Below, one piece after another: positions 16,690 through 25,896 of a DNA stretch of 60,521 bases; position 1 is the first letter of the stretch; each line of letters starts with the position of its first letter. The notes beneath the pieces were generated by a model. The model was not told where the DNA came from and did not search any database. It worked only from the letters and a program-made list of their open reading frames with translations. The translations under genes were made by a program, and so were the position numbers. The stretch spans positions 1 through 60,521 of the forward strand of contig JADEXK010000036.1 of NCBI GenBank assembly GCA_015207155.1, written 5' to 3'. The stretch is from Nostocales cyanobacterium LEGE 11386. GTDB taxonomy: Bacteria; Cyanobacteriota; Cyanobacteriia; Cyanobacteriales; Nostocaceae.

Positions 16690-18384
16690 CTAACTAACTC
16701 TAAATACTGACCCTACAGTTGATTTAATCGCATCTCTGGCATCCCTCAAAGTTTGAGCAATGGGATGTTTTGCCTGTAAAAATACACGCGCGCAGTTACG
16801 TCCTGGCATTCCAGAGATTGAACCCCCCGGATGCGTCCCCGCACCAGTCAAAAATAAATTATCAATTGGTGTTTTATAATTAGCTAGTTCTGGTAAGGGG
16901 CGGAAAAACACCATCTGATCTAGAGTCATATCAATGTGGTAATAATTCCCTTTATATGCGCCTAATCTTTCACCTAGTTCTGCTGGACTTTCTACACGAC
17001 GGGCAATAGTTGCTTTTTTCACATTTGGTGCATAGTCTGCCAACTTATTAATTACCCTGTCTGCAACTTTATTTTTCAATTCATCTGTCCAACCCGTACC
17101 ATGCAAACCTGTGCCTTCTGCACCTGCTATTTGATAAGGAGCAAAAAACTCAATCCACAAAGTATGTTTACCTGGTGGTGCTAATGTGGGGTCGAGAGCA
17201 CTAGGCATGACTACGTACATTGATGGGTCAGCATCAGGAATGTTTCCTAAAGTACATTGACTATGAGCCTGTTCTACATGAGCCATTGAATCTGCAATTA
17301 AAATAGATCCAATAAGATATTCATCTTTGTGAGCGTGGAATGCAAAACGTAGGGGTTCATTTAAAGCTAAATCTATTTTGAGGATAGTTTCGTTATTATT
17401 AATGATGCGACGTTCTAATCTTTCTCGCAACTCAGGGTCAGCATGATCCACCTCGCTAGTATCCATTAGTTGTAAAAATAGACGTTTGGCATCAATATTG
17501 GAAATCACCCCGTATTTAGCCCGATATTCCTGTCCATTTGCTACCCTTACACCCACAGCCTTCCCATCATCCACCAATACTTTTTCTACCTGCTGTTCTG
17601 TTAAGATCACGCCACCTTTACTAGTCACTAATTTAACTAATGCTTGTACCAAAGCCCCAGTACCGCCGCGAGGTCTAGCCATACCAGGGTTGTGACGCAT
17701 GGCCATCATCATCACGCCAATGGCTAGGTTTTTTTGCGAAGGCGGCGCACCAAGTTCTGAGGCTAGTCGGGAAAGTGGTGCTTTCAAAAATTCCTCATCG
17801 AACCACTCGTTAAGGATATCCTCAGCACTGTTGAGCATGGTGCGAACAAAGTCCAGGCTTTTAGATGGAGAACCAACTACTGAAAATAAATCTTTAAACT
17901 TTTGAATATTGTAGTTGCCAAAAATATCTATAATTGACTTTGGTGGCGCGTTAAACATGGGAATCATAGCATTGATTGCCCGTTGCCAATAGTCTGTAAA
18001 TTCTGCATATTTTTTAGCGTCGCGTTCATTGTAACGGGCGATTTCTGCACAAGTTTTTTCTACAGACTTGTGAGCTAAAAAATACTTACCATCAGGATGA
18101 GGACAAAAAACAACTGGATCGCAATCCAAATATTCTAAGCCGTATTTTTCCAATTCTAATTCGGCAACAACTGGCCCTAAGTGAATAAATTCATGGTCAA
18201 TAGCACACAAGTTAAATTTAAATCCTGGTGCAGTTTTGGGTAAGCATTCTTCGGTAGTTGCTGCACCACCTGGAACTGGTCGCTTTTCTAATAGTAGGAC
18301 ACTATATCCAGCTTTCAACAAATAAGCGGCACAAACTAGCCCGTTATGTCCTGCACCGATCATGACAACATCATACTCTTGCAT
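16690..18384 (-). CDS. crtO: Beta-carotene ketolase, CrtO type
   Basis: FAD-dependent carotenoid oxidoreductase of 564 residues, related to phytoene desaturase. CrtO ketolates beta-carotene at C4 to give echinenone. The N-terminal dinucleotide-binding motif is DVVMIGAGHNGLVCAAYLL, with LLLEKRPVPGGAATTEE just after. The C-terminal FAD-binding block reads NLFLTGAGTHPGGSISGMPGRN. Length and these blocks match the Anabaena and Synechocystis CrtO group rather than CrtI, CrtP or CrtQ. The enzyme is probably membrane-associated. It stands alone, with a DUF2993 gene 107 bp upstream on the same strand. Confusion with another CrtI-like oxidoreductase of this branch is possible. Confidence 0.82.
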   Translation of the reverse strand: MQEYDVVMIGAGHNGLVCAAYLLKAGYSVLLLEKRPVPGGAATTEECLPKTAPGFKFNLCAIDHEFIHLGPVVAELELEKYGLEYLDCDPVVFCPHPDGKYFLAHKSVEKTCAEIARYNERDAKKYAEFTDYWQRAINAMIPMFNAPPKSIIDIFGNYNIQKFKDLFSVVGSPSKSLDFVRTMLNSAEDILNEWFDEEFLKAPLSRLASELGAPPSQKNLAIGVMMMAMRHNPGMARPRGGTGALVQALVKLVTSKGGVILTEQQVEKVLVDDGKAVGVRVANGQEYRAKYGVISNIDAKRLFLQLMDTSEVDHADPELRERLERRIINNNETILKIDLALNEPLRFAFHAHKDEYLIGSILIADSMAHVEQAHSQCTLGNIPDADPSMYVVMPSALDPTLAPPGKHTLWIEFFAPYQIAGAEGTGLHGTGWTDELKNKVADRVINKLADYAPNVKKATIARRVESPAELGERLGAYKGNYYHIDMTLDQMVFFRPLPELANYKTPIDNLFLTGAGTHPGGSISGMPGRNCARVFLQAKHPIAQTLRDARDAIKSTVGSVFRVS

Positions 18385-18491
18385 ATTTGTAATTTGTAAA
18401 TAGAGTAACTTGTTAATATTATAAATTTTTATATAAAATTACTAAATTAACAATTATCAAAAATTGGTAGCCTTAACTAGTTCCAGTTCTG

Positions 18492-19250
18492 CTAATTAAT
18501 GAATTCAATTTGTGATGGAGATATTTGCTTCACATTAGCTTCTATCATTAGTATAATACTCTCTTTTTGCACTTCCATATCTATAATCCGAAATGCAATA
18601 TCTTCCCATTCAAGATATGGGAGGCTTGCTAGCTCTTTTACCTTATGCATGAATGCTAAGATTAATTCTATCGAAATTCCCTTGCCTTCAGTACAGGTGA
18701 CACTTTCTAACATAATAGGTTGAGAATTAGTTCGTGGGTGTAAGATTACTCTGGCACCTAAAAGGCGAGTATTTTCCTGTGCTTTTAGTAGTACTTTTGC
18801 CTCAACTTGGATTTTGCCATCTCCAGGTAAAAATACTTGAATATCTTGCGGTACAAAGCTGATAACTTCGCCGTCTATGTTTAACTTAAAGTTTTCTGCC
18901 AAGCTGCGAGTGAAGTCTGAGGTCAAGGCACGGTTAATATCTACTTCTGTGAGTACAATCCGAGCAACGGCATTTACTGGCTCATTTAATTCAATTTGAC
19001 CAAAAATAGCCCTTAAAGGATTGAGCGCAATGCTATCTGTTTGCAGTTTTATTTGCTGCACACGGATGTTTTTTTGTATTACCAATCCTTGACCTGTAAC
19101 CGAAACCTCATTTGCCTGTCCCTGAACAATTTTCAACATATCAGTTTTTACATCTATATCAATTTGTTCAGCTTCATCTAGTTTATTAGATAGCCTGCGT
19201 TCAGCTTCCTGTGATAGGAATTGTTCTTCAAAGCTTTGGTTATCTGGCAT
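18492..19250 (-). CDS. DUF2993 (LmeA-like) protein
   Basis: The 252-residue protein matches the DUF2993 pattern common in cyanobacteria. The N terminus is acidic and helical (EEQFLSQEAERRL). Beta-rich segments follow, such as MLKIVQGQANEVSVTG and INEPVNAVARIVLTEVDINRAL-like sequence. The family includes mycobacterial LmeA and is thought to bind lipids. No signal peptide or membrane helix is apparent, so the protein would act on the cytoplasmic side. The same-strand neighbours crtO and the P450 both handle lipophilic substrates, but a functional link is only a guess. Confidence 0.75.
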   Translation of the reverse strand: MPDNQSFEEQFLSQEAERRLSNKLDEAEQIDIDVKTDMLKIVQGQANEVSVTGQGLVIQKNIRVQQIKLQTDSIALNPLRAIFGQIELNEPVNAVARIVLTEVDINRALTSDFTRSLAENFKLNIDGEVISFVPQDIQVFLPGDGKIQVEAKVLLKAQENTRLLGARVILHPRTNSQPIMLESVTCTEGKGISIELILAFMHKVKELASLPYLEWEDIAFRIIDMEVQKESIILMIEANVKQISPSQIEFIN

Positions 19251-19434
19251 GAAATTTTACTCTCGTAAGTCCTATTACTGGTTAATGTAAACTCTGGACA
19301 CTCAAGAGCGTATCTATAATAAGATATATGCAAATATGAGTATATCAGAACAAAATACATAGTCCTTTCTGATCTGAAAAATTTTACTTGGCTATTTCAA
19401 ATTTGTAGAATTGCTGATAAACTCGAAGCATTTA

Positions 19435-19463
19435 ATCACGTCAAAGCTGCACTTTGACGTGAT
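19435..19463. terminator. Terminator-like hairpin after the P450 gene
   Basis: ATCACGTCAAAG (19435-19446) and CTTTGACGTGAT (19452-19463) form a perfect 12-bp stem with a 5-nt loop, 33 bp downstream of the P450 stop on the minus strand. There is no long T run. An AGCACTT heptamer word overlaps the gene end. Confidence 0.65.
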
Positions 19464-19496
19464 GGAATGATTTTAGATCCTTTTGTACTTCCTTCA

Positions 19497-20906
19497 TTAC
19501 TCAGCACTTTTTTTGGTAACAATCATTGGTACACCACCACTAGGAACAATGGTGATACCTCGACGTACAGGATATACTGGACATTTGTCCGCCAATATTA
19601 ATTGAAACTGCGTTAATAATGTAGCTAATACTAGTTTCATTTCGTACATAGAAAAGGCTGCACCGATACAACCACGATAACCACCACCAAAGGGTAAATA
19701 TTCATAAGGTGAAAACTTCTGCTGGATAAATCTTTTTGGCTGATAGTTTTGAGGTTCTGGGTAAGTTTCAAAGCGGCGATGAGCTAAATAAATACAGGGA
19801 ACTAAAACTGTTCCTGATGTAAATTTATTCCCGATAATTTCTACTGTTTCCTTTACCATTCGTGGTGTACAAATTAAAGCAATGGGGTAAATTCGTAGTG
19901 TTTCCTGACAAACAGCATTTAGGTATGGTAGTCGTGCTATTTCTTCTGGGTTTGTTGTATCGCCCAAAACATTTAATTCCTGCATTAGCTGATTTTTAAC
20001 ATCTGGGTGGGAATGAATTAAATAAAATGCCCAGGTTAAGACGGATGCTGTTGTTTCGTAACCTAAAAGCAGTAATGAAATTAATTGGTCGCGTAATTCT
20101 TTATCTGTCATTTGCTGTCCATTTTCATCACGTGCTGACATCAGCAAACTGAGAATGTTCGTACCTACAGCATTATTTTGCCAACGTCTTGCGGAAATTT
20201 CTGCATAAATCAGGTTGTCAATTTGTTCTCGCCTTCTTTGGAAATCTCCCCAAGGACTCCATGTACCAAAATCTTGTTGCAGAGGTGGAAAAAAAAACAA
20301 ACTTGAATACAAGGGTTTAGTTATATCTTCCAATAAAGAACTGAGATATCTGTTAAGTCTCTGATCATGAACACCAGAATTAATGCCAAATATTACCTGT
20401 AAGATAATTTCTAAAGTAATATCGGGCATAATTTTCTGCATAGAAATTTTTGTACCAGTTATCCAATTTTTTGTTGCATTCTTAGTAATTTCACAAATCA
20501 ATTGTCCGTAATTCTTTAAGCGATCGCCATGAAAAGGGGGCATTAATAACTGTCGTTGGCGATTATGCGATCGCTCGTCTTGAAATACAATTGAACTTTC
20601 TCCAAATAAGGGTTTAAATACATGAGTTGCCTGCTGAAAATCTAATTGTTTGGCAGGTATGGCAAAACAATCACTAATCGCCTGGGGATGACTAAAAAAT
20701 ACTAGCGGTGGTGAGTTAAAACCTAATACTCGCACTGTAAATATATCACCGTATTTGGCAGCACAAGTTTCTAAAAATTTTGTAGGTTGAGCAATTAATT
20801 GCAGAGTTTGTAGCCATGCTGGAGTGCATATTTCATTAGGTAATTTCATGATTAATTTGATAGCTTGCCGCAAATAATCGCTATTAATTGTTCTGGAATT
20901 CATCAC
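19497..20906 (-). CDS. Cytochrome P450, CYP110-like
   Basis: Heme monooxygenase of about 450-469 residues. The heme-binding loop is FGGGYRGCIGAAFS, with Cys413 as thiolate ligand. The I-helix oxygen-activation region is LLLLGYETTASVL, and the K-helix ExxR is in CQETLRIYP. The start could be GTG 20906 or its neighbour ATG 20903. CYP110 proteins usually begin with a KLPN/KLPD-type sequence, so ATG 20849 (MKLPNEICTP) is a good alternative. CYP110 is a cyanobacterial family whose studied members hydroxylate fatty acids or terpenoids; the substrate here is unknown. No ferredoxin or ferredoxin reductase gene is adjacent. It is divergent from the phosphoketolase-like gene. Confidence 0.88.
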   Translation of the reverse strand: MMNSRTINSDYLRQAIKLIMKLPNEICTPAWLQTLQLIAQPTKFLETCAAKYGDIFTVRVLGFNSPPLVFFSHPQAISDCFAIPAKQLDFQQATHVFKPLFGESSIVFQDERSHNRQRQLLMPPFHGDRLKNYGQLICEITKNATKNWITGTKISMQKIMPDITLEIILQVIFGINSGVHDQRLNRYLSSLLEDITKPLYSSLFFFPPLQQDFGTWSPWGDFQRRREQIDNLIYAEISARRWQNNAVGTNILSLLMSARDENGQQMTDKELRDQLISLLLLGYETTASVLTWAFYLIHSHPDVKNQLMQELNVLGDTTNPEEIARLPYLNAVCQETLRIYPIALICTPRMVKETVEIIGNKFTSGTVLVPCIYLAHRRFETYPEPQNYQPKRFIQQKFSPYEYLPFGGGYRGCIGAAFSMYEMKLVLATLLTQFQLILADKCPVYPVRRGITIVPSGGVPMIVTKKSAE

Positions 20907-21328
20907 CTTTTACATGAATCCTCAGAAGGATTTAGCGAAAAAGCTATCTGGTGGAAACAAGGAATAGACAACAGCACTATTCTCAATAGCCGTAGGAAGG
21001 GCATTCCCCAGAAAGTGACTATGTTACATCTGGCACCAGCATCAAAAATAACCTGATGTGAGAAACATCAGGCTAATAGCAAAAGTTATCTAAAAATGAC
21101 TAAACTGCTGGTGCAGTAAAGATTTCAGTCCACTTTAGTGAACTTAAGCTATCAACTAAAAAATCAATTTCTTGGCGAGATATGGGGCGGCTACAAGATA
21201 TCAGCTATTTAAACTACTTATCCTAACCTTGTGAAAAAGCAATAAACCTTGACAACCTTAAAGATGTAAAATTTTTGTTAAATTCATCAAGCATCTACAG
21301 TTTGCCCTCTTTTTATAAGGTACTCAGC
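20907..21328. other. Divergent intergenic region
   Basis: This 422-bp spacer lies between the divergent P450 and phosphoketolase-like genes. A hairpin, CCTGATGT (21052-21059) pairing with ACATCAGG (21065-21072), lies in the middle. It could be an operator or a leader structure. No further gene is credible. Confidence 0.5.
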
Positions 21329-23542
21329 ATGACAGTAATGACATCAAAAGCATCTTCAGCGCTTCCTAATTTTTGTGAAGGAATTCAATATTTTAGTGAA
21401 GCGCTACAAGGCTTTGAAACTTATGGTGCAACACCTGCTATAGAGTCTGGCAAAATAGCGATCGCAGATCCCACAGATCCAGTCGCGGTTTATCAAACCT
21501 TACTTGCTGCCGATGCCCTCCGCTACTTGACGCTGCAAGTTACTGGGAGTAAAGCCTCTGGACACCCAGGCGGTTTTGCCAGTCAAGCAGAAGCTTATGC
21601 AGCATTGGTCATGCTAGGTCATAAGAATATTATCACCGAAGTGGGACACCACGCCCCTGGATTCTATAGTGCCATGTTTTTGGATCGTTCTTTAGAAGAC
21701 ATGGGAATTTTTAATGTACAACAATTGCGCGATCGCTTCCGAGAAAAGCACGGACTCTTAGGACACCTTTCTGGTTACATCCCCGGTATTCTGGCACCAG
21801 CTGGCCCTCTCGGACAAGGACAACACTTTGCCATGGCCGCCGCCCTGCTGCATCAAGATAAATTATTCCCCTTTACTGTGGGCGATGGTGGATTGGGTGA
21901 ACCATATATTATGAGTTCCATGGCACACTTCAACACCGCTTATCCTAGTGTCACCAACTTCTTACCTGTGCTGGTGTGGAATGGTTACAGCCAAGAACAT
22001 CACAGTATGGTTTCCCTGAAAACCAATGCAGAGATGCAAGCATACTGGCAAGGAAACGGTTTTGCAGAGGTCGTGTTGGTAGATGCCAAAGACTTTGATG
22101 ATCAAAACCAACCAGGGGATTATGTTGATAGTACCGCCTTTTCCTTCGAGCAACGCCTCGCCTTTACCAAAGCTGTACTTTTGGGTATGGATAAAGCCGC
22201 CCATTCAGCCTTAAACGGACAGTTAACCGTCTTCATCATTAAACAACTCAAGGGTGCAGGAGTTCACGCACGGGGTTCTAAATCTCACAACCTTTATCCT
22301 AAAGATACCTTGGATGCACCCCACATTATCAGTGCATTGCAAACCCGCGCTTTACCCGTGGAAGCTTGGCAATTAGTCCGCACCAACGCCGAACGCGCAG
22401 GTGGAGGGCCCGCAGCCAAAACAGTAGTTACAGAATTTGAATTACCACTACCAGAATTAGGCGAATTACCATTAGAAGAATATACAGTCGGTGGAGATCC
22501 CAAAGTTGCAACAACCGCAATGGGTAGATTAGTAGGAATTGTCGGTAAAAAAGATAGTAACTTCTTAGTCACCAACGCTGACGGTAACGAAGCATCAGGG
22601 ATTGCTAACATCAACCAAGCATTAAAAATTATTCACCCCACAGTCGATGATTTATATAACCAAGCACCAAATGGACAAGTTTATGAACCTTTGAGTGAAG
22701 ATGCTTGTGCAGGTTTAGCGGCTGGTTTAGCCTTAATGGGTGCGAGAACTTTATGGTGTTCTTACGAATCTTTTGCCATCAACGGTTTACCAATTTGGCA
22801 AACAGTCATCCAAGCAATGGCAGAATTGCGTCGTCAGACTCCCTCAACTATTACTTTATTTACTGCCGGCGCTTTAGAGCAAGGGCGTAACGGTTGGACT
22901 CACCAACGTCCCGAAATTGAAGCTTACTTTGCTTCATTGATGAGAAATGGAAATGTATTCCCATTATTTCCCCCTGATGCTAACAGTATCCAAGCTTGTT
23001 ATGCCTGGGCTTTGAAAACTAAGAATAAGGGAATTGTAATTACAGCCAGTAAATCACCGTTACCAATTCGCACAACTTTAGCCCAAACTCGCCAAGGGTT
23101 AGAAGATGGTGCAGTATTGTTGCATGAAGTTCCTGGTGATCAACAAGTTGTGTTTGCAGTCATTGGCGATATGACATTAATGCCAGTATTTGAAGCAGCT
23201 GCATTCTTAGAGACTGAAGGTATTGGTGTGAAGATAGTTTCTATTATTAATCCTCGCCGTTTATATCGTCCTGATGATACCGCTTGGGAAACTTGTTCTG
23301 AACCCGATGACGGTTTTATGGATGATGCCAAATTTGCTGAATTGTTTGATGGAAATGCCTTAATTGGTGTGACTGGTGGTGCAGCCGCAATGTTAGAACC
23401 AATTATGTTACGCAGTAATTGTAAACGTGATACTTTCGCCTGGAAGCGTGGGGAAACTACTGCTAGTGCAGGTGAGTTGATGGCGTTTAATGGGTTGACT
23501 GCTGAGGTGTTGACAAAGCGGGCTATTGAGTTAGTGCATTAA
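21329..23542 (+). CDS. Divergent phosphoketolase/transketolase-like ThDP enzyme
   Basis: I chose ATG 21329 because AAGG lies eight bases upstream; this gives 737 residues. The N-terminal domain mixes transketolase-like (DALRYLTLQVTGSKASGHPGG) and phosphoketolase-like traits. The ThDP-binding motif is GDG at 185-187 with N218 (VLVWNGYS, like HLNGYK in phosphoketolases). The second half follows the phosphoketolase order: EPLSEDACAGLAAGLAL, then LWCSYESF with the likely catalytic Glu480. NGWTHQRPEIEAYF, then LFPPDANSIQACYAWAL complete the set. Phosphoketolases split xylulose-5-P or fructose-6-P into acetyl-P and a shorter sugar phosphate; transketolases transfer two-carbon units. Which reaction applies here is not decidable. 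It is shorter than the usual phosphoketolase (about 790-800). It is a single gene at the edge of an AT-rich island. Confidence 0.75.
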   Translation: MTVMTSKASSALPNFCEGIQYFSEALQGFETYGATPAIESGKIAIADPTDPVAVYQTLLAADALRYLTLQVTGSKASGHPGGFASQAEAYAALVMLGHKNIITEVGHHAPGFYSAMFLDRSLEDMGIFNVQQLRDRFREKHGLLGHLSGYIPGILAPAGPLGQGQHFAMAAALLHQDKLFPFTVGDGGLGEPYIMSSMAHFNTAYPSVTNFLPVLVWNGYSQEHHSMVSLKTNAEMQAYWQGNGFAEVVLVDAKDFDDQNQPGDYVDSTAFSFEQRLAFTKAVLLGMDKAAHSALNGQLTVFIIKQLKGAGVHARGSKSHNLYPKDTLDAPHIISALQTRALPVEAWQLVRTNAERAGGGPAAKTVVTEFELPLPELGELPLEEYTVGGDPKVATTAMGRLVGIVGKKDSNFLVTNADGNEASGIANINQALKIIHPTVDDLYNQAPNGQVYEPLSEDACAGLAAGLALMGARTLWCSYESFAINGLPIWQTVIQAMAELRRQTPSTITLFTAGALEQGRNGWTHQRPEIEAYFASLMRNGNVFPLFPPDANSIQACYAWALKTKNKGIVITASKSPLPIRTTLAQTRQGLEDGAVLLHEVPGDQQVVFAVIGDMTLMPVFEAAAFLETEGIGVKIVSIINPRRLYRPDDTAWETCSEPDDGFMDDAKFAELFDGNALIGVTGGAAAMLEPIMLRSNCKRDTFAWKRGETTASAGELMAFNGLTAEVLTKRAIELVH

Positions 23543-23609
23543 GGATTTTAAGCCGCAGATGTATGCCACTATAAAATATTCTTATGGTGTACATATGTGG
23601 CTTTAATTA

Positions 23610-24446
23610 TTATTTATTAATTTTTTCTACTAACCAGTAATTTCTAATATATTGAACAATTTTATTAGCAATCAATTCTAACTCTTTCAATTCTTTATTA
23701 TATTTTATTTCAATTCCCAGAAATATACTTGACCTTTCTCCAACTATTTCCTCTATGAAATAATCATTTGGTAATTCTTTACTATGTTGATTTAATGTTT
23801 CAACAACTAAATTTAATTTTTTATTTATAGCTTCGATAAATTCTTCAATTAATACTAAAATTTCCTTTGGTAATAGTGGCGATGACTTTACATCTATTAT
23901 TTTTTTAAGTAATTCCATGTATTCAGTAGTTATTTTTAATTCTCTATAGTTATAGTTCATCCAAAAATTTAAATTATTTGCATAAATCAATTCTTCTTTT
24001 AAATTACCGATTTGTATATTTTTCTTCATAGATACTAAATCATTAAATTTATTTCTAAATTGTTTATATTTCTCCATGTCTTCCATTGAATATATATTAC
24101 ATATAGTCTTTTTAATATTTTCTTTAGTGTATGGTCTTGTGTTTCTGTTTACTTCTATATTAAAAAATAATTCTGCATAATCATCATAAAGTGAACAAGC
24201 ATTAATAAATAGAATATTTTTAAAACACTTTGTTATTTTCAAATAACCCTGAGTATCAAATATATCTAAAATAGATTCAAATTTGTTTACCTGCAATTTG
24301 AATACTTCAGTTTTTATTGGTTGAAGTATTGTTTGCTTTGCATTAATGTAAGTGAGTATTGTAATGATACTTCCTACTATAAAAAATATGTTCTGTAAAA
24401 GCTTATTACTAATATTTATAATAAATTCAATTTCTTCTTTACTCAT
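23610..24446 (-). CDS. Membrane-anchored unknown protein of the AT-rich island
   Basis: The 278-residue protein has one hydrophobic segment near the N terminus (LLQNIFFIVGSIITILTY, about residues 16-33). The rest is a long, Lys/Glu/Asn-rich, largely helical cytoplasmic part with likely coiled-coil stretches. It has no catalytic motif I can recognise. Codon use is strongly AT-biased compared with the flanking genes, and HIP1 sites are absent, which suggests recent acquisition. The next gene upstream on the same strand is the zinc-finger protein. The layout, one anchor helix plus a helical body, resembles membrane effectors of some defence systems, but that is only an analogy. Confidence 0.65.
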   Translation of the reverse strand: MSKEEIEFIINISNKLLQNIFFIVGSIITILTYINAKQTILQPIKTEVFKLQVNKFESILDIFDTQGYLKITKCFKNILFINACSLYDDYAELFFNIEVNRNTRPYTKENIKKTICNIYSMEDMEKYKQFRNKFNDLVSMKKNIQIGNLKEELIYANNLNFWMNYNYRELKITTEYMELLKKIIDVKSSPLLPKEILVLIEEFIEAINKKLNLVVETLNQHSKELPNDYFIEEIVGERSSIFLGIEIKYNKELKELELIANKIVQYIRNYWLVEKINK

Positions 24447-24561
24447 AAATTATTTGGTAAATTATAACAATAATGTATTAATTAATATTACAATCTTTTT
24501 ATTATTGTTATAGATTAATTATGTATATAATAATCAATTTATATGTGGATATAAATAATAT

Positions 24562-24780
24562 TTAATATAAAAGACATACCCACGGAAAATCAATAAGATA
24601 GTTAATAATACAATCAAATACTTTATTATGAAATTTTATTATATTATTAAAAATAATTGCATCTTTGTCTGATAACGTATGAGTATACATTTGTGTAAAA
24701 AACTCATTGATTACTTTGTCATTTGATAAAATATCATTCCCTTTTTTTATTGTGCTTAAATCAAAGCCTAATATTTTTTT
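24562..24780 (-). other. Minus-1 frame extension of the zinc-finger gene
   Basis: After the A7 run (24774-24780) the -1 frame stays open for 70 codons to a TAA at 24562-24564. It reads like ordinary protein (ILGFDLSTIKKGND, later NYLIDFPWVCLLY) in the same AT-rich codon style as the upstream gene. A -1 shift at A-AAA-AAA would yield a fused protein of 320 residues instead of 251. It has no start codon of its own near its beginning. It is either the frameshifted C terminus or the result of a mutation or sequencing slip. Confidence 0.55.
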
Positions 24781-25523
24781 GTTTCACCAAAATCTATGAT
24801 ATTTTGTATTTCATTCTCTAGTTCTATACTCTTGATTTTTCGCTTGTAAATATACTTGCCAAAAATATAATCCAATGTTTGTTTTATGAAATCCTCACTA
24901 GCTTCATTAACTAAAAACTCTAATCCCCAAATCAAACTATTAGATTTTTGTTTTATAAAACTTAATTCACTTTCTATAGAAAGAATTGCTATTTTTCTGT
25001 GTATTGAATTCTCACTATATGAATTAATTTCTTTATAAATTTTATCTTTATATAATTGTTCAATTTTTCTAGAGTTTGCTAATTCTAAAATATATTTCCC
25101 ATTTTGAAGTGCAGCAATTATTTTTTGATTTAAAGACATAAATATATCTATTGCTTCTAATGCTGTTGTATTTGTTGAGTAATATTCTGTGAGACTAACT
25201 TCACTATAATATTTTAAATATTTCAAAAAATTCTTCTTCAGAAGCTTAAAACATTGTTCGCGTGAATTAGGGTAACTTATTTTGGACTTTGTAGCGCTAA
25301 AATTCCAATTTATTCTATATGGACATTGTTTTTCCAATTCTGTTTCACCTGGAGGATGAATAAAAGCCGCAGTTACTATTGTGCCATCAGAGCGAGTATA
25401 TTCTTTTCTTAGCCGCAATCCTACTTTACAATGTGGACACTGAAAAATTCCATAATATTCTGGATAATCCGCTTCAGATGCAGAAACAATTCTTCCAGTA
25501 GCTATATGACGAGCTTCTTTCAT
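24768..25523 (-). CDS. CoiA-like zinc-finger protein, frame-interrupted
   Basis: The 251-residue zero-frame product starts at ATG 25523; a TTG two codons upstream is less likely. The N-terminal 65 residues form a treble-clef-like unit, FQCPHCKVGLRLRK, later AAFIHPPGE and CPY. This resembles the N-terminal part of CoiA-family competence proteins, where Cys-x-x-Cys and Phe-x-His occur. The remainder is helical and Lys/Ile-rich without known motifs. Zero-frame translation ends TKKY-stop right after an A7 heptamer. The -1 frame continues (separate entry). The gene is AT-rich and divergent from the nuclease fragment, with only about 60 bp between. The CoiA resemblance rests on few residues. The function may be nucleic-acid related, but this is unproven. 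Confidence 0.6.
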   Translation of the reverse strand: MKEARHIATGRIVSASEADYPEYYGIFQCPHCKVGLRLRKEYTRSDGTIVTAAFIHPPGETELEKQCPYRINWNFSATKSKISYPNSREQCFKLLKKNFLKYLKYYSEVSLTEYYSTNTTALEAIDIFMSLNQKIIAALQNGKYILELANSRKIEQLYKDKIYKEINSYSENSIHRKIAILSIESELSFIKQKSNSLIWGLEFLVNEASEDFIKQTLDYIFGKYIYKRKIKSIELENEIQNIIDFGETKKY

Positions 25524-25581
25524 ATTCAAATTTTTAACTTAAATATACTCGATTACAGTATATAATACTACATTCTTATAC

Positions 25582-25896
25582 GTGAATTTAGGACAACAGG
25601 ATGAAATATCTGCCATAGAAGAGGTTAATATTGAACCAATAGCAAAGCTACGAAATCAACTATTACGAAGACCAGCAACAGCTATTGGTAGCGTGTTTAG
25701 TCGCACTGGATTTACAGAAGCCACCGTAACTTTAACAGGGTTTGTTGCTCCTCAAACTATTCTATTGTGGGGAGGAGAAGAAATTGAATATTCACTACAA
25801 CATAAATTTATCTGTAAATCCCTAGTCAAAAAATATCGTGTTTGTGTTCATAAAGGTATTCCTAACTACGACATTACAACGGAGATTTTCTCATGA
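25582..25896 (+). pseudogene. 5'-truncated nuclease-like gene fragment
   Basis: The frame is open from 25543, and GTG at 25582 is the only usable start. The 104 residues look like the C-terminal end of a larger protein. FTEATVTLTGFVAPQTILLW, then GEEIEYSLQHKFICKSLVKKY and GIPNYDI resemble the tail of cyanobacterial Mrr-like restriction-endonuclease-fold proteins. The catalytic PD-(D/E)xK core is missing. It overlaps the following TOPRIM gene by ATGA, so the pair was an operon with translational coupling. It is probably a remnant left when the island was rearranged. A genuine small partner protein of the TOPRIM gene is the alternative. The family assignment is from memory of motif shape and is moderate. 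Confidence 0.5.
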
